This document shows, piece by piece, positions 18,945-28,317 of a stretch of DNA of 64,000 bases. The translations under genes were made by a program, and so were the position numbers. Source of the DNA: Lactobacillus panisapium (lineage in GTDB: Bacteria > Bacillota > Bacilli > Lactobacillales > Lactobacillaceae); contig NZ_CP048268.1 of the NCBI RefSeq assembly GCF_019469265.1, positions 120,001 to 184,000 on the forward strand, in the 5' to 3' direction. Every line of letters starts with the position of its first letter. The stretch's first letter is position 1. Under the pieces are notes generated by a model. That model ran no database searches. It saw only the letters and a program-made list of their open reading frames with translations, and was not told where the DNA came from.

Positions 18945-19700
18945 ATGGCAACAGTAAAAATTAGAAATATTGTTTTAGGTGAAGGTTTGCCCAAGATTGC
19001 GGTTCCTAACGTTGGCTCAAATGAAGACGAGATTATTAATTCAGCAGCGGAAATCTTAGCAGCTAGGCCTGACTTAATGGAATGGCGCATTGACTACTAT
19101 TCTGTTGGGATTAATGATCATGAACAATTAATTACTACGGCTAAGAAGCTGCGCAAGGCGGTTGGCGAGTTGCCAATTTTAGTTACTTTTCGTACTAAAA
19201 ATGAAGGTGGCGTCTGTGATTTAACTGAAGATGATTACCTCAAGCTGATAGAAACAGTAATTACTAATCGCCTTGGAGATGCCGTGGATATTGAATTATT
19301 CCATGATGAAAAACGGGTTCAGAATCTGGTTAATCTTGCACATGATTACAATCTTGTTGTAATTATGAGCAATCATGATTTTGAAAAAGTTCCCGCTAAA
19401 GATGTTATTGAATTTCGGCTGAAAAAAATGGCAGAGCTTGGTGCTGATGTGCCCAAGCTTGCTTGTATGCCTCATAGTGCCAGTGACGTCTTAACTCTTT
19501 TGCAGGCGACAACTGAAACACATGCGGCAATTACTAATCCGTTAATTACAATGGCAATGGGTGACATTGGCAAGGTAACTAGGATTGCTGGGCAAGTTTT
19601 TGGTTCAAGTTTATCTTTCGGCGCGGTTGGACAAACTTCTGCACCAGGGCAGCTTTCAATTGAAGATTTGCGCAACGCGGAGAACTTTTTAAAGTTGTAG
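18945..19700 (+). CDS. aroD: Type I 3-dehydroquinate dehydratase
   Basis: 251 aa, the usual type I length. The Schiff-base Lys is K171 in ADVPKLACMP and the catalytic His is H144 in MSNHDF. The N-terminal VRNIVLGEG-like segment, LMEWRIDYY, and the C-terminal GQTSAPGQLS also fit. It interconverts 3-dehydroquinate and 3-dehydroshikimate in the cytoplasm. In this operon it links quinate (through the YdiB-like enzyme) with shikimate. It is the last gene of the island and is followed by a strong terminator. Confidence 0.93.
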   Translation: MATVKIRNIVLGEGLPKIAVPNVGSNEDEIINSAAEILAARPDLMEWRIDYYSVGINDHEQLITTAKKLRKAVGELPILVTFRTKNEGGVCDLTEDDYLKLIETVITNRLGDAVDIELFHDEKRVQNLVNLAHDYNLVVIMSNHDFEKVPAKDVIEFRLKKMAELGADVPKLACMPHSASDVLTLLQATTETHAAITNPLITMAMGDIGKVTRIAGQVFGSSLSFGAVGQTSAPGQLSIEDLRNAENFLKL

Positions 19701-19724
19701 TAATAAAAAATTTAATTAAATAAG

Positions 19725-19761
19725 AACCGTAAAATTATTTAGCTTAATTTTACGGTTTTTT
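19725..19761 (+). terminator. Terminator of the quinate/shikimate unit
   Basis: Perfect 12-bp stem AACCGTAAAATT (19725-19736) / AATTTTACGGTT (19746-19757) followed by TTTT. Confidence 0.92.
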
Positions 19762-19860
19762 ATGTGCCCAAATATTGCTCAAAAGACTACATAGTCAGTT
19801 TTTTGGTAGTTATTACTAGGTCAGTATCTTAATTTTTTGAACAAAATTTCAATAAATAAC

Positions 19861-19888
19861 TTTACATTTGTAAAATAAGCTATATAAT
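19861..19888 (+). promoter_or_regulatory. deo operon promoter with overlapping operator palindrome
   Basis: TTTACA (19861-19866), 16-nt spacer and TATAAT (19883-19888) form a promoter 33 nt before deoC. The -35 lies inside the palindrome TTTACATTTGTAAA (19861-19874), a good candidate operator for the SorC/DeoR-type regulator encoded in the operon. A looser TTGAA/TTCAA repeat lies just upstream. Confidence 0.65.
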
Positions 19889-19920
19889 TAACTTGAAATT
19901 AGAGAAAGGGGTTTCAATTA

Positions 19921-20595
19921 ATGAAAAAAATTAATCAAGCAGAATTAGCAAAGTATTTGGATCATACTCTTTTGAAACCAAATGCAAGTAAGAAGGATAT
20001 TTTGCAAACTTGTGCTGAAGCCAAACAATATCAGACAGCGTCTGTCTGTGTCAATGCGTATTGGGCAGGATTGGTTCACCAGCAATTAACTGGCACTGGA
20101 ATTAATACTTGTTGTGTTGTTGGCTTTCCCTTAGGAGCTACCAGTACGGCCGCAAAGGTTTTCGAAGCCAAGCAAGCTATCAGTGATGGTGCAGATGAAT
20201 TGGATATGGTTATCAATATCGGTGAATTGGTCAGCGGAAATGCTGAAGCTGTTCAAAAGGATATTGAACAAGTAGCCGATGCCGTTCATGCACAAAACAA
20301 GTTATTAAAAGTGATTATTGAGACATCATTTTTGACTAACGACCAGATTGTTCAAGCTTGTCAATTGGCTGAAAAAGCGCATGCAGATTTTGTTAAAACT
20401 TCAACCGGTTTTAGTTCTGCTGGTGCAAAAACAGCTGATGTAAAGTTGATGCGCCAAACTGTTGGTGATCGCTTAGGAGTAAAGGCTTCAGGAGGAATTC
20501 ATAGCTATGAAGAAGCAATCAGCATGATTGAAGCAGGCGCTAATCGTTTAGGTGTTAGTGCTACCGTCAAAATACTCGAAGGCGCAAAGGACTAA
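19921..20595 (+). CDS. deoC: Deoxyribose-phosphate aldolase
   Basis: 224 aa. The Schiff-base Lys lies in [12 protein letters not shown], the second Lys in GVKASGGI and the conserved Asp in ELDMVINIG. It cleaves 2-deoxyribose 5-phosphate to glyceraldehyde 3-phosphate and acetaldehyde, the last step of deoxynucleoside catabolism. It is first in the operon with deoB (11-nt gap), the regulator and then pdp/nupC. GAGAAAGGGG is the likely ribosome binding site. A paralogue lies at 40135. Confidence 0.95.
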   Translation: MKKINQAELAKYLDHTLLKPNASKKDILQTCAEAKQYQTASVCVNAYWAGLVHQQLTGTGINTCCVVGFPLGATSTAAKVFEAKQAISDGADELDMVINIGELVSGNAEAVQKDIEQVADAVHAQNKLLKVIIETSFLTNDQIVQACQLAEKAHADFVKTSTGFSSAGAKTADVKLMRQTVGDRLGVKASGGIHSYEEAISMIEAGANRLGVSATVKILEGAKD

Positions 20596-20606
20596 AGGGA
20601 GGAAAA

Positions 20607-21794
20607 ATGGCTTATAAAAGAATTTTTGGTATTGTTTTAGATTCGATTGGTACTGGTGAGGCCCAAGATGCTGCCAAATTTGACGATGTAGGTTCGGATA
20701 CTCTTGGTCATATTGGCGAGTACTTTAATGGTGACTTGAAATTACCTAATTTACAAAAATTGGGTTTGTCTAATCAGCGTAAGACTGCCATTAAGGGTGT
20801 TCCTAAGGCTGATCAGCCAATCGGATACTATGGCAACATGCAGGAAGTTTCGGTTGGTAAAGATAGTATGGATGGTCACTGGGAAATGATGCAGTTACCA
20901 GTAAAGACTGAACTATCATTTTTCCCGCACGGCTTTCCTGCAGATTTATTAGATAAAATTGCTAAGTTTTCCGGACGAAAAATTATTGGTAATCGTCCAG
21001 AATCCGGTACTAAGATTATTGCTGAACTAGGTGAGCAGCAAATGAAAACCGGTGATTTGATTATTTATACTTCTGGTGATTCTGTTTTACAAATTGCTGC
21101 CCATGAGGATGTAATTCCGGTTGATGAATTATACCGTATTTGTGAATATGCCCGTAGTTTAGTAAATGGACCCGAATATACTGTTGGCCGCATTATTGCC
21201 CGTCCTTACGTTGGCCCAGATAAAGATCATTTTACTAGAACGGCAAACCGGCACGACTTTACTCTTAAACCAACTGGAAAAACAACTTTAAATTATTTGC
21301 AAGATAATGGCGTGACAACCATTGGAATTGGTAAAATCAATGATATCTTTAGTGGAGAAGGTATCGATCAAGGTTACCATAATGAGAGCAATATGGATGG
21401 CATGGATCACTTAGATCATGTCATGCAAAAAGATTTTACTGGATTTTGTTTTACAAATTTAGTTGATTTTGATGCAATGTACGGTCATCGGCGTAATATA
21501 AAAGGTGACGGTCAAGCCTTAATGGATTTTGATCATCGCCTTGGTCATGTTTTAGCTCAAATGCATGAAGATGATTTGTTAATTATCACTGCTGACCATG
21601 GTAATGATCCAAGCTATCGAGGTACTGATCATACTAGAGAATTAGTTCCCCTTTTAGTTTATTCACCAAGCATGAAGAATCCGGGTAGTTTAGGAACACG
21701 GTCAACGTTTAGTGATTTTGGTGCCACGGTTGCGGAAAACTTTAAGACTAACACTAATAATTGGGGGACAAGCTTTTTGAATCAACTCAAATAA
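20607..21794 (+). CDS. deoB: Phosphopentomutase
   Basis: 395 aa, normal length. The N terminus [20 protein letters not shown] and [12 protein letters not shown], the mid segment [11 protein letters not shown], and the metal site [19 protein letters not shown] place it in the alkaline-phosphatase superfamily DeoB group. It converts (deoxy)ribose 1-phosphate to the 5-phosphate using two Mn ions. It feeds DeoC with the product of the nucleoside phosphorylase encoded downstream. Its ribosome binding site is AAGGGAGG. Confidence 0.96.
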   Translation: MAYKRIFGIVLDSIGTGEAQDAAKFDDVGSDTLGHIGEYFNGDLKLPNLQKLGLSNQRKTAIKGVPKADQPIGYYGNMQEVSVGKDSMDGHWEMMQLPVKTELSFFPHGFPADLLDKIAKFSGRKIIGNRPESGTKIIAELGEQQMKTGDLIIYTSGDSVLQIAAHEDVIPVDELYRICEYARSLVNGPEYTVGRIIARPYVGPDKDHFTRTANRHDFTLKPTGKTTLNYLQDNGVTTIGIGKINDIFSGEGIDQGYHNESNMDGMDHLDHVMQKDFTGFCFTNLVDFDAMYGHRRNIKGDGQALMDFDHRLGHVLAQMHEDDLLIITADHGNDPSYRGTDHTRELVPLLVYSPSMKNPGSLGTRSTFSDFGATVAENFKTNTNNWGTSFLNQLK

Positions 21795-21804
21795 TAGGTG
21801 AAAC

Positions 21805-22752
21805 ATGACAAATAACGGTGAAACAAAGTTAAAGCAGGCACTAATAGTTGCTCAGTTATACTACGAAGAGAATCTTAGCCAAGCGGCAATTGCTAAAAAA
21901 ATGAAGCTTTCCCGCCCGACAATCTCTCGGCTATTACAGTTAGCCAAGGAATCAGGTTTAGTTAAAATTGAAATAGAAAATCCTTTTATTAATTATTCGG
22001 ATTTAACTAATGTTTTGGCACAACGTTACCACGCACAAATAAAAATCGTCCCGTCTCATTATGCGGGTCAACAAACTAGTCTTGATAGCGTCGGCGCTTA
22101 TGCTGCAAGCTTTTTGACTAATTTAGTTAAGCCTAACGACATTATTGGAATTGGTTGGGGCAAGACGATTCATGCTGTGACGACTAACTTAACTGAGCAG
22201 ACAATCCCCGGAGTAAAAACAGTGCAGCTTAAAGGTGGCTTTAGCTTTAATCACGAAAAGACTTATGCCTATGAGAGTATTAATGAATTGGCGCAAGCCT
22301 TTCAAACACGCGCACAGTATTTGCCACTGCCAACTATTTTTGATAGTAAAACGACCAAAGAATTAGTTGAACAGGATCGTTTTATTAAACAAATCCTTGA
22401 TTTAGGACAAAAGGCTAATATTGCTTTATTTACCGTTGGTAGCACCAACAATAATTCATTGTTGTTTAACTTAGGCTACCTCACTAAAGCTCAGAAAAAT
22501 GAAATCCAAGCAAAAGCTGTTGGCGATGTTGTTTCCCGTTTTATTGATAGTGATGGTCAAATTATTGATCAAGAGTTAAATGAACGAACGATTGGTATTG
22601 AAGTGCAAGCTTTGGGGCAAAAAGAAAGTTCGATTGTAGTAGCAAGCGGCTTGCGTAAAACTGCGGCTGTTCATGCCGTCTTAAAAGCTCGATATGCAAA
22701 TATTGCAATCATTGATGCTACGCTAGCCCAAAGTCTAATCGATTATGAATAA
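21805..22752 (+). CDS. deoR: SorC/DeoR-type transcriptional regulator of the deo genes
   Basis: 315 aa. The N-terminal helix-turn-helix (LSQAAIAKKMKLSRPTISRL, residues about 23-42) is followed by a large sugar-phosphate-sensing domain (DIIGIGWGKTIHAVTTNL, VQLKGGFSFNHEKTYAYESI). This is the layout of B. subtilis DeoR, which belongs to the SorC family and is relieved by deoxyribose 5-phosphate (known of the family). It lies 10 nt after deoB, so it is autoregulated with the operon, most likely through the palindrome at 19861. Confidence 0.88.
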   Translation: MTNNGETKLKQALIVAQLYYEENLSQAAIAKKMKLSRPTISRLLQLAKESGLVKIEIENPFINYSDLTNVLAQRYHAQIKIVPSHYAGQQTSLDSVGAYAASFLTNLVKPNDIIGIGWGKTIHAVTTNLTEQTIPGVKTVQLKGGFSFNHEKTYAYESINELAQAFQTRAQYLPLPTIFDSKTTKELVEQDRFIKQILDLGQKANIALFTVGSTNNNSLLFNLGYLTKAQKNEIQAKAVGDVVSRFIDSDGQIIDQELNERTIGIEVQALGQKESSIVVASGLRKTAAVHAVLKARYANIAIIDATLAQSLIDYE

Positions 22753-22763
22753 TTATTCTCTGA

Positions 22764-22871
22764 TATAGCCAAAATGAAAAAACCTCTCAATGCACTTAGA
22801 TTGCGATAAAGGCAAGCAAAGACTGGTAATAAAAATATTTTGGCTATAACATGGGTAACTTTTTTTACCCA
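22764..22871. promoter_or_regulatory. Long-stem hairpin region ahead of pdp
   Basis: TATAGCCAAAAT (22764-22775) is complemented perfectly by ATTTTGGCTATA (22837-22848), enclosing 61 nt. A second small palindrome follows, TGGGTAA (22852-22858) / TTACCCA (22865-22871) with a T-rich loop. The arrangement fits a structured leader or an operator pair rather than a plain terminator. It does not match any riboswitch class I could recognise. Confidence 0.5.
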
Positions 22872-22874
22872 AAT

Positions 22875-22888
22875 TGTAAGCGCTTCCC
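22875..22888 (+). promoter_or_regulatory. cre (CcpA) site upstream of pdp
   Basis: TGTAAGCGCTTCCC matches the cre consensus TGWNANCGNTNWCA at 13 of 14 positions. It lies 49 nt before the pdp start, suggesting carbon catabolite repression of nucleoside use. Confidence 0.6.
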
Positions 22889-22936
22889 TAACTTTGTTAT
22901 TAAATTTTGTAAAAAGAAAGTAAGGAGCAGATAGAA

Positions 22937-24235
22937 ATGAGAATGGTCGATATTATTGACAAGAAACGTAATGGTCAAGAATTAACTTCACCGGAAATTC
23001 AGTTTTTCATTGATGGTGTCTGCAATCAGACGATTCCAGACTACCAAACGAGTGCATTATTGATGGCAACTTATTTTGAAGATATGACGGATCAAGAAAG
23101 AGCCACTTTGACTATGAAAATGATGGAATCTGGCGATCGGCTAGATTTATCACAAATTCCAGGAATTAAAGTGGATAAGCACTCAACGGGAGGTGTTGGT
23201 GATAAAATCAGTATCCCTTTGGCTGCTGTTGTTGCGGCTACGGGCATTCCGGTCCCAATGATTTCTGGCCGGGGATTAGGGCATACCGGTGGTACTTTGG
23301 ATAAGTTGGAGGCGATTCCGGGGTACCAAGTTGAGATCAGTGAGCAAGATTTTATCAAACAAGTGGCTAAAGAAAAATTAGCTATTATTGGCGCAACTGG
23401 TGATATTGCACCTGCCGATAAAAAAATTTACGCTTTAAGGGATGTCACAGATACTGTAGACTCGATTCCGTTAATTGCTAGTTCTATTATGAGTAAAAAA
23501 ATTGCTTCTGGTACTGATGCACTAGTAATTGATGTCAAAACGGGATCGGGGGCCTTTATGAAGACCTTAGATGATTCTGTTGCCTTAGCTAAAGCCTTAG
23601 TTGCAATTGGTAAAGGCGTTGGTTTAAAGTGTATGGCAGTTATTTCCGACATGAATCAGCCTTTAGGATATAAAGTTGGCAATTCACTTGAAATTGAGGA
23701 ATCAATTGATGTCTTGAAGGGTAAGGGTCCCGAAGATGTTAAAGAATTGATGCTTACTTTGGGTAGCTATATGGTTGTTTTAGGCGGTAAAGCTGCAGAT
23801 GCAAAAACGGCCCGGAAATTACTGGAAGAGGCAATTAGTTCAGGTAAAGCATTAGATCGTTTTCGTGCCATGATCAAAGCTCAAGGCGGTGATGAACGTG
23901 TTATTGACGACTATTCACTCATGCCGCAAGCTAAATATAAGATTGAGCTGCCTGCTAAACAAAGCGGTGTTGTAGAAGAAATTAAAGCTGATGAAGTTGG
24001 AATTGCCAGCATGATGCTTGGTGGTGGTCGGCAAAAAGCTGGCGACCAACTTGACTACAGCGTCGGTATCGAATTGAAGAAAAAAGTTGGCGATGAAGTT
24101 AAGGCAGGAGAAAGCTTGCTAACCATTTATAGTAACCGGCCTAATGTTGATGACATTAAGGATTTGCTGTATCAGAATATTGCGATTGCAGATCATGCAG
24201 ATAAAAAGCCAATGATTTATCAAGTTATTGAGTAG
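22937..24235 (+). CDS. pdp: Pyrimidine-nucleoside phosphorylase
   Basis: 432 aa. It contains the family signature [20 protein letters not shown], phosphate-binding [10 protein letters not shown], and the catalytic-region [20 protein letters not shown]. It phosphorolyses uridine, thymidine and deoxyuridine to the free base and (deoxy)ribose 1-phosphate, which DeoB and DeoC then process. Its own upstream region has a hairpin and a cre-like site, so it may be transcribed apart from deoCB. The start is ATG 22937 with TAAGGAG upstream; ATG 22943 is a close alternative. Confidence 0.95.
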   Translation: MRMVDIIDKKRNGQELTSPEIQFFIDGVCNQTIPDYQTSALLMATYFEDMTDQERATLTMKMMESGDRLDLSQIPGIKVDKHSTGGVGDKISIPLAAVVAATGIPVPMISGRGLGHTGGTLDKLEAIPGYQVEISEQDFIKQVAKEKLAIIGATGDIAPADKKIYALRDVTDTVDSIPLIASSIMSKKIASGTDALVIDVKTGSGAFMKTLDDSVALAKALVAIGKGVGLKCMAVISDMNQPLGYKVGNSLEIEESIDVLKGKGPEDVKELMLTLGSYMVVLGGKAADAKTARKLLEEAISSGKALDRFRAMIKAQGGDERVIDDYSLMPQAKYKIELPAKQSGVVEEIKADEVGIASMMLGGGRQKAGDQLDYSVGIELKKKVGDEVKAGESLLTIYSNRPNVDDIKDLLYQNIAIADHADKKPMIYQVIE

Positions 24236-24461
24236 TTACTGTTAAAATTGAGGTTTGTCGGTAATTTTTAGCAAAATCAAAGGTAAAAGTCATTTACTTA
24301 ATAGATAAGTCTGAGCTTTGACCATAGCGAACCTTAAATACATGAAATAGTAGCGATAGTTACTGGGAGTAGCTGCGAAGCTGTAAAAAGCAGCCCGCCA
24401 GGCTCTTGGTACTAAAAGATCAGATCCATTATCCTATTCATTATTTAGAAAGGTGGAAAAA
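24236..24461 (+). other. Leader region before nupC
   Basis: 226 nt with no gene. The second half (about 24340-24415) is richer in GC and has several short self-complementary stretches such as GCTGC/GCAGC, so the mRNA may fold. I could not match it to a T-box, purine or other known riboswitch. No terminator was seen after pdp, so read-through from pdp to nupC is likely. Confidence 0.3.
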
Positions 24462-25661
24462 ATGCGATTTGTATTCTTATTAACCGGAATTCTTCTGGTG
24501 TTAGTAATTGGCTGGTTAGTTAGCAGTGATCGCAAGCATATTAAATTTAAAAAAATGGGCATTATGTTTGTCCTTCAGTTGGTTATTTCTTTTCTGTGCT
24601 TGAATACTTCTGGTGGTATTAAAGCGATGGGAGCAATCTCTAGTTTCTTTAATTGGCTGATGATTCAGGCAGCAGGCGGAATCAACTTTGTCTTTGGCGG
24701 ATTAGTAATTCAAAAAGGGGCTTCGGTCTTCTTTCTTAACGTATTAATGCCAATAGTTTTTATTTCTGCTTTGGTTGGAATTTTAAACTACTTAAAGATT
24801 TTACCGTTTATCATTAAGTGGACAGGCTATCTCTTAAACAAACTTGCTGGAATGGGTGAACTAGAAAGCTACTTTGCGGTTTCAACAGCAATCTTAGGAC
24901 AGCCAGAAGTTTTTTTAACCATTAAGGATACCATTCCAAAACTAAATGAAAAACGTCTCTACACAATCTGTGCTTCAGCTATGAGTGCAGTTTCGGCGGC
25001 AGTTTTAGCTTCATATATGCAGCTTGTGCCCGGAAAATTTGTAGTTACTGCTGTTTTTCTAAACATTTTGTCAGCACTAATTGTTTCTTGCATTATTAAT
25101 CCGTATGACGTGACTAATGAAGAAAATCAAGCGGTCAATGCGGAATCAGCAACTAGTGACTTAACAAAAGAACCATTTTTCCAAGTGGTTGGCAATTATA
25201 TCCAGGATGGTTTCAACCTTGCCATTACTGTTGCCGCCATGCTAATTGGCTTTGTTGCCCTGGTTACATTTTTAAATAGTACTTGTACGGCACTCATTCA
25301 TGTCAGTTTCACCCAAATTTTAGGTTACATCTTCTCACCAATTGCTTATTTAATGGGAGTACCGGTTAAAGATATCCAACAGGTTGGCAGCTTGATGGCA
25401 ACGAAGATGCTTACCAATGAATTTGTAGCGTTAGGAGAGTTGCATAAAATAGTTCATGCTCTGAGTCCTAAGGCCGTTGCAATTATTTCTTCGTACCTGA
25501 TTTCCTTTGCGAACTTTAGTGTAATCGGAATTATTACGGGGGCAATTAAATCGATTAGTGCAAAGCAAGGTGCATTTGTCGCCAAGTTTTCGATGAAATT
25601 ACTTTTAGGAGCAACATTAGCATCGATTTTAACTGGCACAATTGTTGGACTCTATTTTTAA
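24462..25661 (+). CDS. nupC: Concentrative nucleoside transporter (NupC/CNT family)
   Basis: About 399 aa from ATG 24462 (AAAGGTGG upstream overlaps the in-frame GTG at 24453). About 10 membrane segments are present. CNT landmarks are GGLVIQKGASVFFLN, STAILGQPEVFLTIKDTIPK and KMLTNEFVALGEL, which hold substrate- and cation-binding residues. It imports nucleosides by proton or sodium symport. Position after pdp completes a transport-to-central-metabolism path with Pdp, DeoB and DeoC. Confidence 0.93.
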   Translation: MRFVFLLTGILLVLVIGWLVSSDRKHIKFKKMGIMFVLQLVISFLCLNTSGGIKAMGAISSFFNWLMIQAAGGINFVFGGLVIQKGASVFFLNVLMPIVFISALVGILNYLKILPFIIKWTGYLLNKLAGMGELESYFAVSTAILGQPEVFLTIKDTIPKLNEKRLYTICASAMSAVSAAVLASYMQLVPGKFVVTAVFLNILSALIVSCIINPYDVTNEENQAVNAESATSDLTKEPFFQVVGNYIQDGFNLAITVAAMLIGFVALVTFLNSTCTALIHVSFTQILGYIFSPIAYLMGVPVKDIQQVGSLMATKMLTNEFVALGELHKIVHALSPKAVAIISSYLISFANFSVIGIITGAIKSISAKQGAFVAKFSMKLLLGATLASILTGTIVGLYF

Positions 25662-25677
25662 ATTAATAATATTAAGA

Positions 25678-25737
25678 AAAAAACGTACTAAGATGCAGGG
25701 TGTCAAACGTTATGCAACCTGATTTAGCACGTTTTTT
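25678..25737. terminator. Bidirectional terminator
   Basis: AAAAAACGTACTAA pairs with TTAGCACGTTTTTT (one mismatch) around a 30-nt centre. It lies between convergent nupC and the M20 peptidase gene, with T tracts in both directions. Confidence 0.75.
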
Positions 25738-25748
25738 AATGTCTTTGG

Positions 25749-26921
25749 TTAACTTAAAAATTCTAAGACGCTTTCCACTTCGGTTTTTACACCGTTAAGA
25801 AGTGCATCTTCAGCAATAATAAATTTAGGACTATGGTTGGAATAAGGATATCCTTCCTCTTCGGTTCCACCACCAAGCAAGAAGAAGCAAAGAGGTGCAA
25901 GCTTACCATAAGCGGAAAAGTCTTCACTAGCGCTCATCATTGTCCCTGCAGGAACCATTTCTTTAGGCAAAACTTTAAGTGCGCATCGTTTAACAAGACT
26001 GGCAATCTTAGGATCGTTTATGACTGCAGCGTATGCAAACTGATAATCTAATTGGTAGGAAGCACCATAAGTGTCACATGTATTCTTGACAATTTTCTTA
26101 ATTCTGTTGGCAATGGCCTGCCTCGTGTCCTCATCAATAGTGCGAACGGAACCGCCGATTGTGGCTGTGTCAGGTAAGACATTAACAGCAACGCCTGAAT
26201 GAAACTTGCCCACAGTAACAACGTTTAGGTCTTTTGGCGGAGTAAAACGAGAGGTAATTGTATGTAATTGGTTAATAATCTCTGTACCGACAGTAATTGG
26301 GTCGATACCTTCTTGCGGCATTGATCCGTGACTACCTTTACCCTGAATTGTTAGATCAAAAGCATCCGCGCCCGTTGTCACCGGGCCGTCAGTTACGATG
26401 TTAACAGTGCCGGCTTTAAGCCCAGTCATGATGTGCAAGCCAATAACAGCATCGAGATTATGCAACTGCCCACTGGCAACAATTTCCTTTGCACCGCCAG
26501 GCACTTGCTCTTCAGCATGTTGAAAAATGACCTGAACCGTTCCGTGCAATTGTGACCGTAATTGAGTCAATACCTTTGTTGTTGCTAATAAAATTGCGGT
26601 ATGCGTATCGTGACCGCAGGCATGCATGACGCCATCGTTTTGTGAAGCAAAGTCGAGCCCGGTTTCCTCTTTTACAGGAAGTGCGTCTATATCAGCACGT
26701 AGTAAAATCTTTTTTCCAGGGTATGCTCCCTTAATTGTTCCTAGGACGCTGGTAGGAGTGGGATGAGTAATAGTAATTTGGTCAAAGGATGCAAGAATCT
26801 GAGTTATTTCTTTGCTAGTTTTGTTTTCTTTAAAAGAAAGTTCCGGATGAGCATGAAAATATCGCCGCCATTTAATCATTTGCTCTTGCGGAATTAATTT
26901 AAACCAAGGCTGTGTTTCCAT
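25749..26921 (-). CDS. M20 family metallopeptidase / amidohydrolase
   Basis: 390 aa. HACGHDTHTA holds metal-ligand His/Asp residues, and further acidic/His ligands lie in QHAEEQVPGGA and in SASEDFSAYG near the C terminus. GKGSHGSMPQEGIDP marks the dimerisation lid. This is the aminoacylase-1/hippurate hydrolase type, which removes acyl groups from N-acyl amino acids or trims dipeptides in the cytoplasm. It is 18 nt downstream of the amidohydrolase gene and shares its transcript. The exact substrate is open. AAAGGAGCT is the ribosome binding site. Confidence 0.9.
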   Translation of the reverse strand: METQPWFKLIPQEQMIKWRRYFHAHPELSFKENKTSKEITQILASFDQITITHPTPTSVLGTIKGAYPGKKILLRADIDALPVKEETGLDFASQNDGVMHACGHDTHTAILLATTKVLTQLRSQLHGTVQVIFQHAEEQVPGGAKEIVASGQLHNLDAVIGLHIMTGLKAGTVNIVTDGPVTTGADAFDLTIQGKGSHGSMPQEGIDPITVGTEIINQLHTITSRFTPPKDLNVVTVGKFHSGVAVNVLPDTATIGGSVRTIDEDTRQAIANRIKKIVKNTCDTYGASYQLDYQFAYAAVINDPKIASLVKRCALKVLPKEMVPAGTMMSASEDFSAYGKLAPLCFFLLGGGTEEEGYPYSNHSPKFIIAEDALLNGVKTEVESVLEFLS

Positions 26922-26939
26922 TATTATGATAGCTCCTTT

Positions 26940-28133
26940 TTAATATGCTCTTTGCCCTTTTTTGTATACCGCTTTATCTTCTTGTTGGACGGCAGTAATA
27001 TCGGCTAATGGGTTAGCATCTAATACTAAGAAGTCCGCGTATTTGTTTGGTTCTAGCGTGCCGTATTCATCGGCAATTTGCATTAATTTAGCTGAGTTTT
27101 GACAAGATGTCTGCAGAGCATCATATGTGCTAAAGCCAATTTTAACCATCAATTCGAGCTCAAAAGGAGTCATAGAAAAATCGTTAAATGGCGTACCGGC
27201 ATCGGTACCTAAGGTAATCGCAACACCGCGCTTATAGGCATGGGCAATATTATGACGTAAATCATCTAGTGCATCAGCTGCTTTTTTAATTTCCCAGTCG
27301 GGCAAAATGCCAGTACCATACTTGGGAATAGCCCAGTCTGCCACAATTGTTGGCGTTAAAAAGGTTCCTTGAGAAAGCATAAGATCAATTTCTTCATCAT
27401 TAACATAAAAGCCATGTTCAATGGAATCGACTTTGGCTTTGATAGCGTTCAAGATTCCTGGATTACCTTCTGCGTGTGCGGCTACGATGTTGCCTTTATG
27501 ATGAGCTTCTTCAACTGCCGCGCTTATTTCTGCTGTACTCAATTGCGGATCATCCATAAAATCATTTTTAGTCATTACGCCACCGGTTGCCATGACCTTG
27601 ATAGCCTTAGCTCCCTTTTTTTGCCCACGCCTTACGGCTTTACGCATTTCATCAGGAGAATCAACTAAGTGACCAAAGTTAGGGAAATCTCCGTGACCGC
27701 CAGTCATTGAATAAGGCCGACCTGATGGTAGAATCTCGGGTGCATGGTCAATCGTACCGTCAGCAACTAGCTTGCTTAAGGTAATATCAATATCATAAGT
27801 ACTACCACATTCACGAATGTAGGTTACACCAGATTTTAAAAAGGTATGTAAGTTTTTGACAGCTCTAACCGTTGAGGCAACAACGTTAGCTGTAGTTCCA
27901 CCATCCCCAACGCTTGGCTCCATGGTTATGTGGGTATGGCAATTAATTAAACCAGGCATCACATATTTTCCTGCTAAGTCGGTTTTTTGTTCAGCAGAGG
28001 GCAGGTTAGTGCCATCAGTCCCTACGCTGACGATTTTACCCGTTTGATCATCAACTAACATCCAGGCATCAGCTTGGAGATCACGTTTATTACCATCAAA
28101 TAATGAAAAATTGTAAAAAAGTTGTTTAGTCAT
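26940..28133 (-). CDS. Metal-dependent amidohydrolase (imidazolonepropionase/prolidase-like)
   Basis: 397 aa of the amidohydrolase superfamily. The HxH metal motif appears in GLINCHTHIT, the bridging Lys in AIKVMATGGV, metal His in VAAHAEG and SIEHG, and the catalytic Asp in LGTDAGTP. The set matches COG1228 enzymes, which include Xaa-Pro and Xaa-Arg dipeptidases of the Sgx type. It begins with a strong TAAGGAGG site and is followed by the M20 gene. The pair probably processes a dipeptide or acylated amino acid brought in by the divergent transporter at 28318 (inference). Confidence 0.88.
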   Translation of the reverse strand: MTKQLFYNFSLFDGNKRDLQADAWMLVDDQTGKIVSVGTDGTNLPSAEQKTDLAGKYVMPGLINCHTHITMEPSVGDGGTTANVVASTVRAVKNLHTFLKSGVTYIRECGSTYDIDITLSKLVADGTIDHAPEILPSGRPYSMTGGHGDFPNFGHLVDSPDEMRKAVRRGQKKGAKAIKVMATGGVMTKNDFMDDPQLSTAEISAAVEEAHHKGNIVAAHAEGNPGILNAIKAKVDSIEHGFYVNDEEIDLMLSQGTFLTPTIVADWAIPKYGTGILPDWEIKKAADALDDLRHNIAHAYKRGVAITLGTDAGTPFNDFSMTPFELELMVKIGFSTYDALQTSCQNSAKLMQIADEYGTLEPNKYADFLVLDANPLADITAVQQEDKAVYKKGQRAY

Positions 28134-28317
28134 AATAACCTCCTTAAGTTTAAATTGAAGTGCTTTGGTAACATTTGCTGTAATAATTGTGTATTCTAAT
28201 AATTGTTTAAGTTAATGTCAAATTTATTTTAATCTTTTATTGACTTAATTTAATAAATTGGTTAATATTCTCTTTAATTTATCTTTAATTATTGCTTAAC
28301 CAAGCGGAGGTATAAAT

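Noticed and set aside
18016..19700. aroE and aroD as part of the normal aromatic amino acid pathway
   Set aside because: No other aro genes adjoin, the dehydrogenase looks YdiB-like, and the operon is headed by a transporter and a reductase.
24236..24461. T-box or purine riboswitch before nupC
   Set aside because: The TGGTAC near 24408 recalls a T-box sequence, but the conserved antiterminator word and specifier loop are missing, and purine-riboswitch junction words are absent.
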